From the NCBI RefSeq assembly GCF_014779595.1, contig NZ_JACXZT010000002.1, positions 1 to 64,000 on the forward strand: DNA of 64,000 bases. The letters run 5' to 3'. This document shows, piece by piece, positions 25,567 to 38,009 of the stretch; position 1 is the stretch's first letter; every line of letters begins with the position of its first letter. This DNA is from Halomonas sp. ML-15. GTDB taxonomy: Bacteria > Pseudomonadota > Gammaproteobacteria > Pseudomonadales > Halomonadaceae. A program made the position numbers and the translations under genes. The notes beneath the pieces were generated by a model, which saw only the letters and a program-made list of their open reading frames with translations, made no database searches and was not told where the DNA came from.

Positions 25567-25586
25567 TACTGTGCAGTCATACAGTA
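25567..25586 (+). promoter_or_regulatory. LexA (SOS) box upstream of recA
   Basis: TACTGTGCAGTCATACAGTA contains the full CTGT-N8-ACAG core with symmetric TA flanks. It ends 55 bp before the recA start, the usual place for SOS control of recA. Confidence 0.92.
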
Positions 25587-25641
25587 TTCGATTCCGTGCT
25601 CGTAATCGACGTAACAACCGCTATCGCTTAGGAGATCTCCC

Positions 25642-26715
25642 ATGGCCCAGGACGACAACCGTTCCAAGGCGCTGAATGCCGCCCTTTCCCAGATCGAGCG
25701 TCAGTTCGGCAAGGGCACCGTGATGCGGCTGGGCGACACCCCCCGCGTGGTCATGCCGTCGGTATCCACCGGCTCGCTGGGGCTGGATATCGCGCTCGGC
25801 ATCGGCGGCCTGCCCTACGGCCGGGTGGTCGAGATCTTCGGCCCCGAATCCTCGGGCAAGACCACCCTGACGCTGTCGGTGATCGCCCAGGCCCAGAAAC
25901 AGGGCAAGACCTGCGCCTTTATCGACGCCGAGCATGCCCTCGACCCCAGCTACGCCGAGAAGCTGGGCGTCAATCTCGACGATCTGCTGGTCTCCCAGCC
26001 CGACACCGGCGAGCAGGCCCTCGAGATATGCGACATGCTGGTGCGCTCCGGCGGCGTCGACGTGATCATCATCGACTCGGTGGCGGCGCTGACGCCGCGC
26101 GCCGAGATCGAGGGCGAGATGGGCGACTCCCACGTCGGCCTGCAGGCGCGCCTGATGTCCCAGGCGCTGCGCAAGATCGCCGGCAATATCAAGAACGCCA
26201 ACTGCATGGTGGTGTTCATCAACCAGATCCGCATGAAGATCGGGGTGATGTTCGGCAGCCCCGAAACCACCACCGGCGGCAACGCCCTGAAGTTCTACGC
26301 CAGCGTGCGCCTCGATATTCGCCGCACCGGCTCGGTCAAGCAGGGTGACGAGGTCACCGGCAACGAGACCCGCGTCAAGGTGGTCAAGAACAAGGTGGCG
26401 CCGCCGTTCCGCCAGGCCGAGTTCCAGATTCTCTACGGCAAGGGTATCTATCACGCCGGCGAAGTGGTCGACCTCGGCGTACAGTGCAAGCTGGTCGACA
26501 AGGCCGGTGCCTGGTACAGCTATCAGGGCAACAAGATCGGCCAGGGCAAGGCCAACGCCGCTCAGTTCCTCGAAGACAACCCGGCGATCATGGACGAGAT
26601 CGAGAGCGGCATCCGCGGGCAGCTGCTGGCCACCGTCGAGCCCAGGGAGAAGGACAAGCCCGAGGCGGCACTGGCCGACAGCGCCGACGAGCTGGGCGAG
26701 GACGGCCCGCTCTAA
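25642..26715 (+). CDS. recA: Recombinase RecA
   Basis: Forms nucleoprotein filaments on ssDNA for homologous recombination and activates LexA self-cleavage. It is 357 aa. Seen: [13 protein letters not shown], the Walker A loop [44 protein letters not shown], loop L1/L2 residues [19 protein letters not shown] and [20 protein letters not shown], and a C-terminal acidic tail ([11 protein letters not shown]). An AGGAG site precedes the ATG. It is controlled by the LexA box upstream and followed 3 nt later by recX. Confidence 0.98.
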   Translation: MAQDDNRSKALNAALSQIERQFGKGTVMRLGDTPRVVMPSVSTGSLGLDIALGIGGLPYGRVVEIFGPESSGKTTLTLSVIAQAQKQGKTCAFIDAEHALDPSYAEKLGVNLDDLLVSQPDTGEQALEICDMLVRSGGVDVIIIDSVAALTPRAEIEGEMGDSHVGLQARLMSQALRKIAGNIKNANCMVVFINQIRMKIGVMFGSPETTTGGNALKFYASVRLDIRRTGSVKQGDEVTGNETRVKVVKNKVAPPFRQAEFQILYGKGIYHAGEVVDLGVQCKLVDKAGAWYSYQGNKIGQGKANAAQFLEDNPAIMDEIESGIRGQLLATVEPREKDKPEAALADSADELGEDGPL

Positions 26716-26718
26716 GCC

Positions 26719-27186
26719 ATGCTGCGCAAGCCGGATGATGCCCAGGACGCAACGCCCCGCGACGATGCCATTCGGCTGCTGGCGCGGCGCGACTATTCGC
26801 GCAGTGAGCTGGCATCCCGCCTCGCCGCCAAGGGCCACCCGACGCAGGAGGTCGAGGCTTGCCTCGATCTCCTCGCCGAACAGCGGCTGCAGTGCGATGC
26901 GCGCTTCGCCGAGAGCTTCGTGCGCTCGCGGATCGCCCGCGGCCAGGGGCCGCTGAAGATTCGTGCCGAGCTGGGTCAGCGCGGCATCGACCGCGATGGC
27001 ATCCAGCTGGCCCTCGACGAAGGTGAGGCCGACTGGTTCGCGCTAGCCGCGGAGGCGCTGGCCAAGCGCTTCGCCGGCCCTGGCGACACCCCCCGCGAGC
27101 GCGCCCGTCGCGAGCGCTTTCTGGCCTCCCGGGGCTTCGACTTCGAACAGGTCCGCCACGCCATGCAGCACGCCTGGCCAACCTGA
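26719..27186 (+). CDS. recX: RecA regulatory protein RecX
   Basis: Caps and limits RecA filaments. It is 155 aa, all-helical, with the tandem three-helix repeats of the family: AIRLLARRDYSRSELASRL, VEACLDLLAEQRLQCDARFAESFVRSR, GPLKIRAELGQRGID and RERFLASRGFDFEQVRHAM. It starts 3 nt after the recA stop, so it is cotranscribed and probably coupled. Confidence 0.93.
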   Translation: MLRKPDDAQDATPRDDAIRLLARRDYSRSELASRLAAKGHPTQEVEACLDLLAEQRLQCDARFAESFVRSRIARGQGPLKIRAELGQRGIDRDGIQLALDEGEADWFALAAEALAKRFAGPGDTPRERARRERFLASRGFDFEQVRHAMQHAWPT

Positions 27187-27422
27187 GCCGCACCAGCTGC
27201 CCCAGAACCGCCCATCTCACAGGGCGATCACCGCTGCCCCGAAGCGAGGGTGCCGTAGGCTTGTCGACGGATCCGTTTCGAGCGGTGTCCAGTGCCCCAC
27301 TGTCGTCGCTTGACGACTGCGTTATACTAGTGCCCCTCTGAGCGACCCAGGTCGTGCCTCTACAACGGCGCGGTGCGCCGGCTCGCCCGCCAGGTCAACA
27401 CGCTTATCGTCACGGACACCCT

Positions 27423-30032
<2,610 letters not shown>

Positions 30033-30036
30033 TGAC

Positions 30037-30067
30037 AGGAGGGCCGGCTCGATAGAGCGGCCCTCCT
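30037..30067 (+). terminator. Hairpin terminator after alaS
   Basis: A long stem, AGGAGGGCC(G)GCTC/GAGCGGCCCTCCT, has one bulge and a 4-nt loop and starts 5 nt after the alaS stop. The U-run is only two bases, so termination may be partial. Confidence 0.6.
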
Positions 30068-30145
30068 TGCGTTGATGGCGGTCGTGACGTGATCAGCAGT
30101 ATATAAAGGGACACCACTTTCCACTGACAACCAGGACAATCGCAT

Positions 30146-31396
30146 ATGGCGTTATACGTACAGAAATTCGGTGGCACCTCGGTGGGCTCGGTGGAGCGCA
30201 TCAAGGCCGTGGCGGAGAAGGTCAAGCGCTTCCGTGACGAAGGCCACCAGATCGTGGTGGTCGTGTCGGCGATGAGCGGCGAAACCAACCGCTTGATCGG
30301 CCTGGCCAGCGAAATCAATGACGAACCGACGCCACGTGAGATGGATATGCTGGTGTCTACCGGTGAGCAGGTGACCATCTCCCTGCTGGCCATGGCGTTG
30401 CACAAGCTGGGCGTGCCGGCCACCTCCTACACCGGTGCCCAGGTCGGTATCCGCACCGATAGCGCCCACACCAAGGCGCGCATCCAGGGTATCGAGACCG
30501 ATGATATGCGCGAGGATCTCGATGCGGGCCAGGTAGTGGTCGTCGCCGGTTTCCAGGGTGCCGATGATGAGGGCAATATTACCACCCTGGGACGCGGCGG
30601 CTCGGATACCACAGGGGTCGCACTGGCCGCGGCGCTCAAGGCCGACGAGTGCCAGATCTATACCGACGTGGATGGCGTCTACACCACCGACCCGCGGGTC
30701 TGCTCCAAGGCCAAGCGCCTCGCGACCATCACCGTCGAGGAGATGCTGGAGCTGGCCAGTCTCGGCTCCAAGGTGCTGCAGATCCGCGCCGTGGAGTTCG
30801 CCGGAAAATACAACGTGCCGCTGCGTGTGCTGTCCAGTTTCGAGGATGGCCCCGGCACCCTGATCATCGCTGACACAGATGAAGAAGAGGACTCCATGGA
30901 AGAACCGCTGATCTCCGGTATCGCCTTCACCGCCAACGAGGCCAAGTTGACCCTGCTCAATACCCCCGATGTGCCGGGTGTGGCGTCGCGGATTCTCGGC
31001 CCGATCGCCGATGCCAACATCGAAGTCGACATGATCGTGCAGAATGTGGCGCCGGTGGGCGACTACACTGACTTTACCTTCACCGTGGCCAAGGGTGACT
31101 TCAAGCAGACCATGCGCATCATCAAGGAGATCGTGATTCCGGATCTCGGTGGCGGTGAGCTGCGCGGCGACGACAACATCGCCAAGGTGTCCCTGGTCGG
31201 GGTGGGCATGCGCTCCCACGCCGGGGTAGCGTCGAAGATGTTCCGTGTACTGGCCGATGAGAACATCAATATTCGCATGGTCTCGACCTCGGAGATCAAG
31301 ATCTCGGTGGTCATCGACGAGAAACACATGGAGCTGGCGGTCAAGGCGCTGCACAAGGCGTTTGGACTGGACAAGAGCGACATCGAGAGCGAATAG
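30146..31396 (+). CDS. lysC: Aspartate kinase
   Basis: Commits aspartate to lysine, threonine and methionine, and in halophiles also to ectoine through aspartate semialdehyde. It is 416 aa, monofunctional class. Seen: kinase signature [48 protein letters not shown], the [12 protein letters not shown] active-site loop and two C-terminal ACT domains ([16 protein letters not shown] and [20 protein letters not shown]). It probably encodes two products through an internal start at 30896 (separate entry). No lysine riboswitch is recognisable in the 110-bp leader. Confidence 0.96.
   Translation: MALYVQKFGGTSVGSVERIKAVAEKVKRFRDEGHQIVVVVSAMSGETNRLIGLASEINDEPTPREMDMLVSTGEQVTISLLAMALHKLGVPATSYTGAQVGIRTDSAHTKARIQGIETDDMREDLDAGQVVVVAGFQGADDEGNITTLGRGGSDTTGVALAAALKADECQIYTDVDGVYTTDPRVCSKAKRLATITVEEMLELASLGSKVLQIRAVEFAGKYNVPLRVLSSFEDGPGTLIIADTDEEEDSMEEPLISGIAFTANEAKLTLLNTPDVPGVASRILGPIADANIEVDMIVQNVAPVGDYTDFTFTVAKGDFKQTMRIIKEIVIPDLGGGELRGDDNIAKVSLVGVGMRSHAGVASKMFRVLADENINIRMVSTSEIKISVVIDEKHMELAVKALHKAFGLDKSDIESE
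30896..31396 (+). CDS. Possible internal-start beta subunit of aspartate kinase
   Basis: In-frame ATG (codon 251 of lysC) beginning [12 protein letters not shown], preceded by GAAGAAGAGGA with 5-nt spacing. It would yield the 166-residue regulatory fragment with both ACT domains, as known for alpha2-beta2 aspartate kinases of Bacillus, Corynebacterium and Pseudomonas. The linker before it (ADTDEEEDS) is acidic and disordered, so the site is at a domain border. Confidence 0.5.
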   Translation: MEEPLISGIAFTANEAKLTLLNTPDVPGVASRILGPIADANIEVDMIVQNVAPVGDYTDFTFTVAKGDFKQTMRIIKEIVIPDLGGGELRGDDNIAKVSLVGVGMRSHAGVASKMFRVLADENINIRMVSTSEIKISVVIDEKHMELAVKALHKAFGLDKSDIESE

Positions 31397-31518
31397 GGAA
31401 CCCAAAAAAGCGTGATGCGTCCTACGCTGTAGGAGAAAGGAAGCCGATGCATCCCGGTGCCGCTTTCATTCAACGCCAATTTAGCGTGTGATGGTGGGGC
31501 GTGAAAGTTGTACCGGGT

Positions 31519-31547
31519 TTGGCCTAGCGTGACGAATGGCGCATAAT
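31519..31547 (+). promoter_or_regulatory. Sigma-70-type promoter upstream of csrA
   Basis: TTGGCC, 17 nt, CATAAT; transcription would start near 31555, giving a leader of about 57 nt before csrA. The rest of the lysC-csrA gap holds no other recognisable site. Confidence 0.5.
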
Positions 31548-31611
31548 CTGTCAGCGCTTAGCGACAGGCGCAGTGCATCCCGTAGCCGTAAGTCTGAGAA
31601 GGAGATCAGTC

Positions 31612-31809
31612 ATGCTCATCCTAACCCGCCGTGTCGGCGAGACCTTGATGATCGGTGATGACATCACCGTGACGGTACTCGGCGTCAAGGGTAACCAGGT
31701 CCGCATCGGGGTCAATGCGCCCAAGGATGTGGCTGTGCACCGTGAAGAGATTTATCAGCGTATCCAGCGCGAAAAATCGGACGGCAACGATGGTGAGTCT
31801 CAGGCCTGA
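31612..31809 (+). CDS. csrA: Carbon storage regulator CsrA (RsmA)
   Basis: Homodimeric RNA-binding protein that binds GGA in mRNA leaders and usually blocks translation. It is 65 aa. The conserved start [20 protein letters not shown] identifies it, with an AAGGAGA site 6-7 nt upstream. Later residues [22 protein letters not shown] include Arg44 (VHRE), the main RNA contact. The C-terminal tail is Glu/Ser/Asp-rich. It lies between lysC and tRNA-Ser, a standard gammaproteobacterial position. The candidate RNA at 21280-21510 is its likely antagonist. Confidence 0.98.
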   Translation: MLILTRRVGETLMIGDDITVTVLGVKGNQVRIGVNAPKDVAVHREEIYQRIQREKSDGNDGESQA

Positions 31810-32007
31810 CGCACGACCTGGCTGTCAGGTTGTCAGGCGCACGCTCGGGCCGGCAGAGTTGTATACTTTGCCGGCTTTTGCGCGCTTCAGAACGCTGGCG
31901 ACAATGCTCTGTCGCAGGGTGTGAGCAAGACTGTTCGAGGAAGAAAGTTGTTGGAGGCATTGGACAATGGCCTTCAGAAACGGTAACATACGCGCCGTGT
32001 TGATGAG

Positions 32008-32100
32008 GGAGAGGTGGCCGAGTGGCTGAAGGCGCTCCCCTGCTAAGGGAGTATGGGGTTTATAGCCCCATCGAGGGTTCGAATCCCTCCCTCTCCGCCA
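32008..32100 (+). tRNA. tRNA-Ser (anticodon GCU)
   Basis: A 93-nt class II tRNA with acceptor stem GGAGAGG/CCTCTCC, a long variable arm, anticodon GCT at 32042-32044 in loop CTGCTAA, the T loop GTTCGAATC and encoded CCA. It is 198 nt after csrA. Confidence 0.97.
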
Positions 32101-32158
32101 CTACGCTGTGTCAGCGTAGCCACATCGACACACGCATGTGATGCATGCACTGGAAGTT

Positions 32159-32235
32159 GCGCCCGTAGCTCAGCTGGATAGAGTACCTGACTACGAATCA
32201 GGGGGTCGGAGGTTCGAATCCTCCCGGGCGCGCCA
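32159..32235 (+). tRNA. tRNA-Arg (anticodon ACG), copy 1
   Basis: A 77-nt tRNA with acceptor GCGCCCG/CGGGCGC, D-arm AGCTCAGCTGGATAGAG, anticodon ACG at 32193-32195 (A34 is normally edited to inosine by TadA), the T loop GTTCGAATC and encoded CCA. Confidence 0.97.
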
Positions 32236-32327
32236 GCTTCCTCTCCACGATACGCTGCAGGCGCCATATTTCATGCTGCTCTGCATGTCTCGCGGCACAA
32301 GTTTCCAACTGTCGATATGACAGGTCC

Positions 32328-32404
32328 GCGCCCGTAGCTCAGCTGGATAGAGTACCTGACTACGAATCAGGGGGTCGGAGGTTCGAATCCTCCCGGGCGC
32401 GCCA
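32328..32404 (+). tRNA. tRNA-Arg (anticodon ACG), copy 2
   Basis: Identical over all 77 nt to the copy 169 nt upstream; anticodon ACG at 32362-32364. A terminator starts 7 nt downstream, so the three tRNAs are probably one transcript. Confidence 0.97.
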
Positions 32405-32410
32405 CATTCC

Positions 32411-32442
32411 AACCCGTCCTTGTCTTGCAAGGGCGGGTTTTG
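32411..32442 (+). terminator. Terminator after the tRNA cluster
   Basis: AACCCGTCCTTG and CAAGGGCGGGTT arms pair with one internal mismatch around a short loop and are followed by TTTT. Confidence 0.88.
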
Positions 32443-32487
32443 TGCTTCTGGTCTCCTGCCAGCCGGGCCGTTGGCTGCCGGGTTCTG

Positions 32488-33531
32488 TTACGCCTCCTCG
32501 CATCTCGTGAGCGCCGCCTCCCTCCCGTTGTCATGGGTAGCCGCTATGCCGGTCAGCAGGAGGTCGAGGTCGGTAACGCGCTTGAGCGTAGCAAAACGCT
32601 GAGCCGCCTCGGCATCGCGGGCACGCATCTGATTGAGCCACTGCTTGAGCAGCGACACCACCACGCGCGGGGGAAGTGTGCTACGCTGCAGTGCGGCATA
32701 ATCGCGCAGGATGGCGGCACGGCTTGCCCAGTGCGTGGCGTCCAATCGCTCTCCGGTGCGCTGCCAGTGGCGAATCCGTGTCGCCAGCCAGGGGTCGGCC
32801 AGGGCGCCGCGGCCGAGCATCACGTCGTCACAGCCCGACAGCGTGCGCGCCTGCCAATAGTCCTCGAGGGACCAGATGTCACCGTTGGCCACCACCGGGA
32901 TCGCCAGGTGGCGCCGAATACGGCCGATCCACTCCCAGTGGGCCGGCGGTCGATAGCCTTCATCGCGCGTGCGGGCGTGGACCACCAGCTGCGCTGCGCC
33001 GCCCTGTTCGGCGGCGCGGGCGCAGTCGAGAGCCAGGCGACGGTTGGCGAAGCCGAGGCGGATCTTGGCAGTGACCGGCACTCGTCCTGCGGCGGCACGG
33101 TAGACGGCACTCACCGCCCGCTCAAGTCGCCGTGGGTCGCGCAGCAGCGAGGCGCCGCCGTCGTGGCGATTGACCAGCTTGGCCGGGCAGCCGAAGTTGA
33201 GGTCGAGGCTGGGCGCGCCAAGGCTGATCGCCTGGCAGGCGTTGGCGGCCAGGGCGTCGGGGTCCGCGCCGAGCAGCTGCAGGTGCACCGCCACACCGCT
33301 GGGCGTGGCGACCGGTTCGCCGCTGGCGAAGTGGGCCAGCTCCGGACAGTGCTTGAGAAACACGCGCGGCGGCAGGCGCGCATCGACCACGCGTACGAAC
33401 TCGGTCACCGTCCAGTCGATGCCGGGGCAGGCGGTGAGCAGCGTGCGGGTATGCGCATCGATCACGCCCTCCATGGGCGCTAGGCCGATGCGGCCCTCAT
33501 GTAGTAAATTAACAACGTGCGGCTCAACCAT
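32488..33531 (-). CDS. dusC: tRNA-dihydrouridine(16) synthase DusC
   Basis: FMN-dependent reduction of U16 in tRNA. It is 347 aa. Seen: GRIGLAPMEGVID, VTEFVRVVDARLPP, the active-site Cys in LDLNFGCPAKLVNRHDGGA, VTAKIRLGF, LVVHARTRDEGY, PVVANGDIW and GCDDVMLGRGALADPWL. The TEFVRV motif and RTRDEGY are those of the DusC branch rather than DusA or DusB. The C-terminal extension is about 30 residues longer than E. coli DusC. It is divergent from oadG and points at the tRNA genes. Confidence 0.93.
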   Translation of the reverse strand: MVEPHVVNLLHEGRIGLAPMEGVIDAHTRTLLTACPGIDWTVTEFVRVVDARLPPRVFLKHCPELAHFASGEPVATPSGVAVHLQLLGADPDALAANACQAISLGAPSLDLNFGCPAKLVNRHDGGASLLRDPRRLERAVSAVYRAAAGRVPVTAKIRLGFANRRLALDCARAAEQGGAAQLVVHARTRDEGYRPPAHWEWIGRIRRHLAIPVVANGDIWSLEDYWQARTLSGCDDVMLGRGALADPWLATRIRHWQRTGERLDATHWASRAAILRDYAALQRSTLPPRVVVSLLKQWLNQMRARDAEAAQRFATLKRVTDLDLLLTGIAATHDNGREAALTRCEEA

Positions 33532-33627
33532 GGTGTCATTGCAATATCGTGGAATTCAGGCAGGTTATTGTACCAGCCAAGATGCGCCGCCACGGGCTCA
33601 ATGCGCCTAGAGCAAGGGGATATCGAG

Positions 33628-33882
33628 ATGTTGGACACCGAACTGATGCAAGAGGGCCTCGCCCTGATGGCCTTCGGCATGGGCTTTGTGTTCGTCTTTC
33701 TGACCGTGCTGGTACTGTCGACCACCCTGATGTCGCTGCTGGTCCGCCGGCTGGCGCCGGCGCCCGCCGCCGACGCGCCAGCGCGGGCCGCCTCGCCGGC
33801 CGGCGACGGCAGCGACAATCAAGAACTGATGGTGGTGATCAGCGCCGCCCTGCACCGTTACCGTCAGCGCCATCGCCGCTGA
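33628..33882 (+). CDS. oadG: Oxaloacetate decarboxylase gamma chain
   Basis: Small membrane subunit that holds the sodium-pumping OAD complex together. It is 84 aa with one N-terminal membrane helix (ALMAFGMGFVFVFLTVLVLST), an Ala/Pro-rich linker and a C-terminal QELMVVISAALHRYRQRHRR segment, the usual OadG end. The ATG at 33628 has AAGGGGA 9-10 nt upstream. It heads oadGAB. Confidence 0.92.
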   Translation: MLDTELMQEGLALMAFGMGFVFVFLTVLVLSTTLMSLLVRRLAPAPAADAPARAASPAGDGSDNQELMVVISAALHRYRQRHRR

Positions 33883-33933
33883 GCGATACCGCTGGCCGCC
33901 AAGATACGATTTCAGCTACAAGGATAAGGTCAC

Positions 33934-35763
33934 ATGAGTGAGAGCCAACGCCCGCTGGGCATCACCGACGTGGTGCTGCGCGACGCTCACCAGTCGCTGT
34001 TCGCCACCCGCATGCGCCTCGATGACATGCTACCGATCGCTGCCAAGCTCGACGAGGTTGGCTTCTGGTCGGTGGAGTCCTGGGGTGGCGCCACCTTCGA
34101 CGCTTGTATCCGCTATCTTGGTGAAGATCCCTGGGCACGCATCCGCGCACTCAAGGAGGCGATGCCCAATACCCGTCAGCAGATGCTGCTGCGCGCCCAG
34201 AACCTGCTCGGCTATCGCCACTACGCTGACGACGTGGTCGACAAGTTCGTCGAGCGCGCCCGCACCAACGGCGTCGACGTGTTCCGCGTCTTCGACGCCA
34301 TGAACGACCCGCGCAACCTCGAGCGGGCGATCAAGGCGGTACGCGACGTCGATGGCCACGCCCAGGGCACCATCTCCTATACCGTCAGCCCGGTGCACAC
34401 CATCGAAGGCTGGGTCGAGCTCTCCCAGCAGATCGAAGCGATGGGTGCCGACTCCCTGGCGATCAAGGACATGGCCGGCCTGCTGACGCCCTACACCGCC
34501 TTCGACCTGGTCTCGCGGTTGAAAAAGGTGCTCAAGATTCCGGTTCAGATGCACTGCCATGCCACCACCGGCATGTCCACGGCGACGGCGCTCAAGGCCG
34601 TCGAAGCGGGCATCGACAACGTCGATACCGCCATCTCCTCGATGTCGATGACCTACGGGCATAGCCCCACCGAGTCAGTGGTGGCGATCCTCGCCGGCAC
34701 CGAGCGCGACACCGGTCTCGACCTTGAACTGCTCGAGGAGATCGCCGCCTACTTCCGCGAGGTGCGCAAGAAGTACGCCGCCTTCGAGGGCTCGCTCAGG
34801 GGCATCGATTCGCGGATTCTGGTTGCCCAGGTGCCCGGCGGCATGCTCACCAACATGGAAGGCCAGCTCAAGGAGCAGGGCGCCGGCGACAAGCTCGACG
34901 ACGTGCTCTCCGAGATCCCCAAGGTGCGTGAGGACCTCGGCTTTATCCCGCTGGTCACGCCCACCTCGCAGATCGTCGGCACCCAGGCGGTGATGAACGT
35001 GATGATGGGCGAGCGCTACAAGTCGATCTCCAAGGAGGTCCAGGCGCTGCTCAAGGGCGAATATGGCGCTGCACCGGCACCCTACAACAAAGAGCTGCAG
35101 GAGCGTGTGCTCAAAGGCGAAGAGCCGATCACCTGCCGTCCGGCGGACCTGCTCAAGCCGGAGATGGAGCGCCTGCGCGATGAGCTCAAGGCCAAGGCCA
35201 AGGACGAGGGCATTCGCCTCGAACAGGGCGAGCGCGAGATCGATGACGTACTGACCTACGCGCTGTTCCCGCAGATCGGCCTCAAGTTCCTCAAGAACCG
35301 CGACAACCCGGATGCCTTCGAGCCCGTGCCCCAGGCCCCCGAAGCGGCGGCCCAGCTACCGGCGAAGGCGGCTGCAGCCAAGCCGCCGGCCGCCCAGCAA
35401 GAGGCCGCCGGTCCCGAGACCTACACCATCACCGTCAACGGCAAGCAGTACGTGGTCGAAGTCGCCGAAGGCGGCGAGATCGGCCAGGTGCAGGAGGGCG
35501 GTGCGGCAGCCAAACCCGCGGCGGCCCCCGCCGAGAGCGCCCCGGCCGCCAGCGGTGAACCCATCACTGCTCCGCTCGCCGGCAATATCTTCAAGGTCAA
35601 CGTCAAGGCCGGTGACAGCGTCGCCGAAGGTGACGTGGTGATTATCCTCGAGGCCATGAAGATGGAGACCGAAGTGCGTGCCGCCAGTGCTGGCACGGTG
35701 TCCGAGGTCAAGGTCAAGGAAGGCGACAGCGTATCGGTAGGCGATACGTTGATCGTTCTCTAA
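33934..35763 (+). CDS. oadA: Oxaloacetate decarboxylase alpha chain (biotin-dependent)
   Basis: The carboxyltransferase that moves CO2 from oxaloacetate to biotin. It is 609 aa. Seen: [16 protein letters not shown] (active-site start of the HMGL-like barrel), [26 protein letters not shown] (metal-binding His pair), the conserved PYCA domain around [10 protein letters not shown], an Ala/Pro-rich linker (about 470-545), and the biotinyl domain with Lys576 in EAMKMETEV. Overlaps none; oadB follows after 9 nt. Confidence 0.96.
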   Translation: MSESQRPLGITDVVLRDAHQSLFATRMRLDDMLPIAAKLDEVGFWSVESWGGATFDACIRYLGEDPWARIRALKEAMPNTRQQMLLRAQNLLGYRHYADDVVDKFVERARTNGVDVFRVFDAMNDPRNLERAIKAVRDVDGHAQGTISYTVSPVHTIEGWVELSQQIEAMGADSLAIKDMAGLLTPYTAFDLVSRLKKVLKIPVQMHCHATTGMSTATALKAVEAGIDNVDTAISSMSMTYGHSPTESVVAILAGTERDTGLDLELLEEIAAYFREVRKKYAAFEGSLRGIDSRILVAQVPGGMLTNMEGQLKEQGAGDKLDDVLSEIPKVREDLGFIPLVTPTSQIVGTQAVMNVMMGERYKSISKEVQALLKGEYGAAPAPYNKELQERVLKGEEPITCRPADLLKPEMERLRDELKAKAKDEGIRLEQGEREIDDVLTYALFPQIGLKFLKNRDNPDAFEPVPQAPEAAAQLPAKAAAAKPPAAQQEAAGPETYTITVNGKQYVVEVAEGGEIGQVQEGGAAAKPAAAPAESAPAASGEPITAPLAGNIFKVNVKAGDSVAEGDVVIILEAMKMETEVRAASAGTVSEVKVKEGDSVSVGDTLIVL

Positions 35764-35772
35764 GGGCGGCGC

Positions 35773-37095
35773 ATGGATAATCTGTTGACGCTTTGGCACG
35801 GCTCGGGGCTGTACAATTTGCAGCCCGGCCAGATAGTGATGATTCTGATCGGCTTGGGCTTGCTGTACCTCGCCATCCATAAGAAGTTCGAGCCGCTGCT
35901 GCTGGTACCCATCGGCTTTGGCGGTATTCTCGCCAATATCCCCGAGGCGGGCCTGGCGCTGTCGGCACTGGACCAGGCCATCGAAGTGGCCAGTCCGGCG
36001 GTACTGCAGCAGATGGCCGCGGCCATGCAGCTGACCCTCGACCCGCTGGTCGGCCCCGAGGCGTGGCGCGAGGTGCTCTACGCCGAGGCTCGCGATGACA
36101 TGGGGCCTGAGCAGCTGCGTGCCGCCGAGGACGTGGCTCGCGGCGTCGGGTACAGCAACGGCATGCTCTACACCTTCTATCAGGTGGCGATCGCCTCCGG
36201 CATCGCGCCGCTGGTGATCTTCATGGGGGTCGGGGCGATGACCGACTTCGGTCCGCTGCTGGCCAACCCGCGCACCCTGTTCCTGGGCGCCGCGGCGCAG
36301 TTCGGTATCTTCGCCACGGTGCTCGGTGCGGTGAGCCTGTCGGCGCTGGGCGTGATGGACTTCTCGCTCAACCAGGCCGCCGCCATCGGTATCATCGGCG
36401 GCGCCGACGGCCCGACCTCGATCTATGTGTCGAGCATCCTGGCGCCGGAGCTGCTGGGGGCGATTGCGGTGGCCGCCTACGCCTATATGGCGCTGGTGCC
36501 GCTGATCCAGCCGCCGATCATGCGTGCCCTGACCTCCAAGCGCGAGCGCCAGATCACCATGACCCAGCTGCGCCCGGTGTCGAAGCTCGAGAAGATCGTC
36601 TTCCCGCTGGTGCTGCTGATGCTGGTGGCGCTGTTCCTGCCCGATGCCGCGCCGCTGCTGGGGATGTTCTGCTTCGGCAACCTGATGCGCGAGTGCGGCG
36701 TGGTGGAGCGTCTCTCCGACACCGCGCAGAACGCGCTGATCAATATCGTCACCATCTTCCTGGGGCTGGCGGTGGGCTCACAGCTTGTCGCCAACCAGTT
36801 CCTGGCGGTCGAGACCCTGGGGATCATGGGGCTGGGCATCGTGGCCTTTGCCATCGGCACCGCCGCCGGCATCCTGATGGCCAAGCTGATGAACGCCATG
36901 AGCAAGATGCCGATCAACCCGCTGATCGGTGCCGCCGGCGTCTCGGCGGTGCCCATGGCGGCCCGCGTGGCCAACAAGGTGGGCCTGGAGTCGAATCCGC
37001 ACAACTTCCTGCTGATGCACGCCATGGGCCCCAACGTGGCCGGGGTGATCGGCTCGGCGGTGGCTGCCGGGGTGATGATCAAGTACCTGGGGTGA
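35773..37095 (+). CDS. oadB: Oxaloacetate decarboxylase beta chain (sodium pump)
   Basis: Polytopic inner-membrane subunit that decarboxylates carboxybiotin and exports Na+. It is 440 aa with about nine or more hydrophobic segments. Seen: [52 protein letters not shown] with the essential Asp of [23 protein letters not shown] and [20 protein letters not shown]. It closes the oad operon; DNA character becomes AT-rich right after its stop. Confidence 0.96.
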   Translation: MDNLLTLWHGSGLYNLQPGQIVMILIGLGLLYLAIHKKFEPLLLVPIGFGGILANIPEAGLALSALDQAIEVASPAVLQQMAAAMQLTLDPLVGPEAWREVLYAEARDDMGPEQLRAAEDVARGVGYSNGMLYTFYQVAIASGIAPLVIFMGVGAMTDFGPLLANPRTLFLGAAAQFGIFATVLGAVSLSALGVMDFSLNQAAAIGIIGGADGPTSIYVSSILAPELLGAIAVAAYAYMALVPLIQPPIMRALTSKRERQITMTQLRPVSKLEKIVFPLVLLMLVALFLPDAAPLLGMFCFGNLMRECGVVERLSDTAQNALINIVTIFLGLAVGSQLVANQFLAVETLGIMGLGIVAFAIGTAAGILMAKLMNAMSKMPINPLIGAAGVSAVPMAARVANKVGLESNPHNFLLMHAMGPNVAGVIGSAVAAGVMIKYLG

Positions 37096-37244
37096 AAAAT
37101 ACTACTATTGGAGGGGCCGGAGATTAGACGGCTATATGGAGGGTGGTGGTATTCTAGGCTGCTAAACGATAAGTGGCTATAGTGTTCCCCGTGGGTTGCA
37201 GAACGAGTGTCTGGCGCTTGGCTGTGACACCACGAGGAACGACC

Positions 37245-37930
37245 ATGGTCACCAAAGAAAGGAAGCACTATGCAGGCATAGTTTCTTGGCACTGGCCAAA
37301 CATTTGCAAAATATGAGCAAGGCCGGTAAGGCGATGGAATACTCCCGGAAGCATTTCTATGATGCCTGTTGCAACTATTAACTTTCGGATCGGAGGAGCT
37401 GATTGAGAAGCTACCAAGGCCGCGAGACCGCACCCAATACCGTTAGCGAAGAGATCAAGACTACCATTCTAGAGTACATACCCACCTACGGCTCTGTTTG
37501 CTTCGCTCAAGAACTGGTCGCATCGACACCTTCTTTTCGGTACGCTCAAAGTGGGCGGCAAGATTCACCTGCGATTTCTGATCGACTGGTTTAGCCGCTA
37601 TGATTGGGGCCGCCTCTTCACTAGCAAGCTGCTTATCATAGCTGTCCATGTCCTCAACAATCATGTGCTGCCTTTCACAACGCCAAGCTCAGCATACTAC
37701 TCAGTAACAACGACTGATTTTTTTGGCCGTAAGGACCAGTATCCGTATCAGCAGTTTCTTCAGATCCAGAGATCAAGCACCTTACGAACAAGGTGCGCCG
37801 ACTACATTGCAATTTCTTCATGGAGTGACCTATGCCGTCTTACAGAAAGACCCCAAAAAGCGACGAAGAAGGAAGCTACGAAAAATAATGCTTAACTGTA
37901 GAGTTCTCACGGCAGCATGCTTCAGATGAT
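37245..37930 (+). pseudogene. Decayed IS481-type transposase
   Basis: Fragments in shifting frames still spell a DDE transposase: LAKHLQNMSKAGKAMEYSR (N-terminal helix-turn-helix), then EELIEKLPRPRDRTQYR, VSEEIKTTILEYIPTYGSV, and in another frame LIDWFSRYDWGRLF and LNNHVLPF (catalytic region). Further on TNKVRR and PYQQFLQIQ recall the region before the catalytic Glu. At least three frame changes and two in-frame stops (near 37379 and 37400) interrupt it. No clear terminal inverted repeats or target duplication were found. It lies at the left edge of the AT-rich island. Confidence 0.7.
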
Positions 37931-37963
37931 TACTAACACTATACAATCTATGAATCTGTGGTC

Positions 37964-37997
37964 ACTGCTCGCTTAGATAAGCTAAGCGAGCAGTTTT
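37964..37997 (+). terminator. 13-bp hairpin with T-run
   Basis: ACTGCTCGCTTAG/CTAAGCGAGCAGT with a 5-nt loop is followed by TTTT on the plus strand. It ends transcripts from the oad or transposase side and insulates the convergent amidase gene. Confidence 0.75.
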
Positions 37998-38009
37998 GAA
38001 TTATCTATT

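Noticed and set aside
27316-27330. TTGACG-N7-TATACT as an alaS promoter
   Set aside because: Spacing of 7 nt between the hexamers is far too short; TATACT could still be a -10 with an unrecognised -35.
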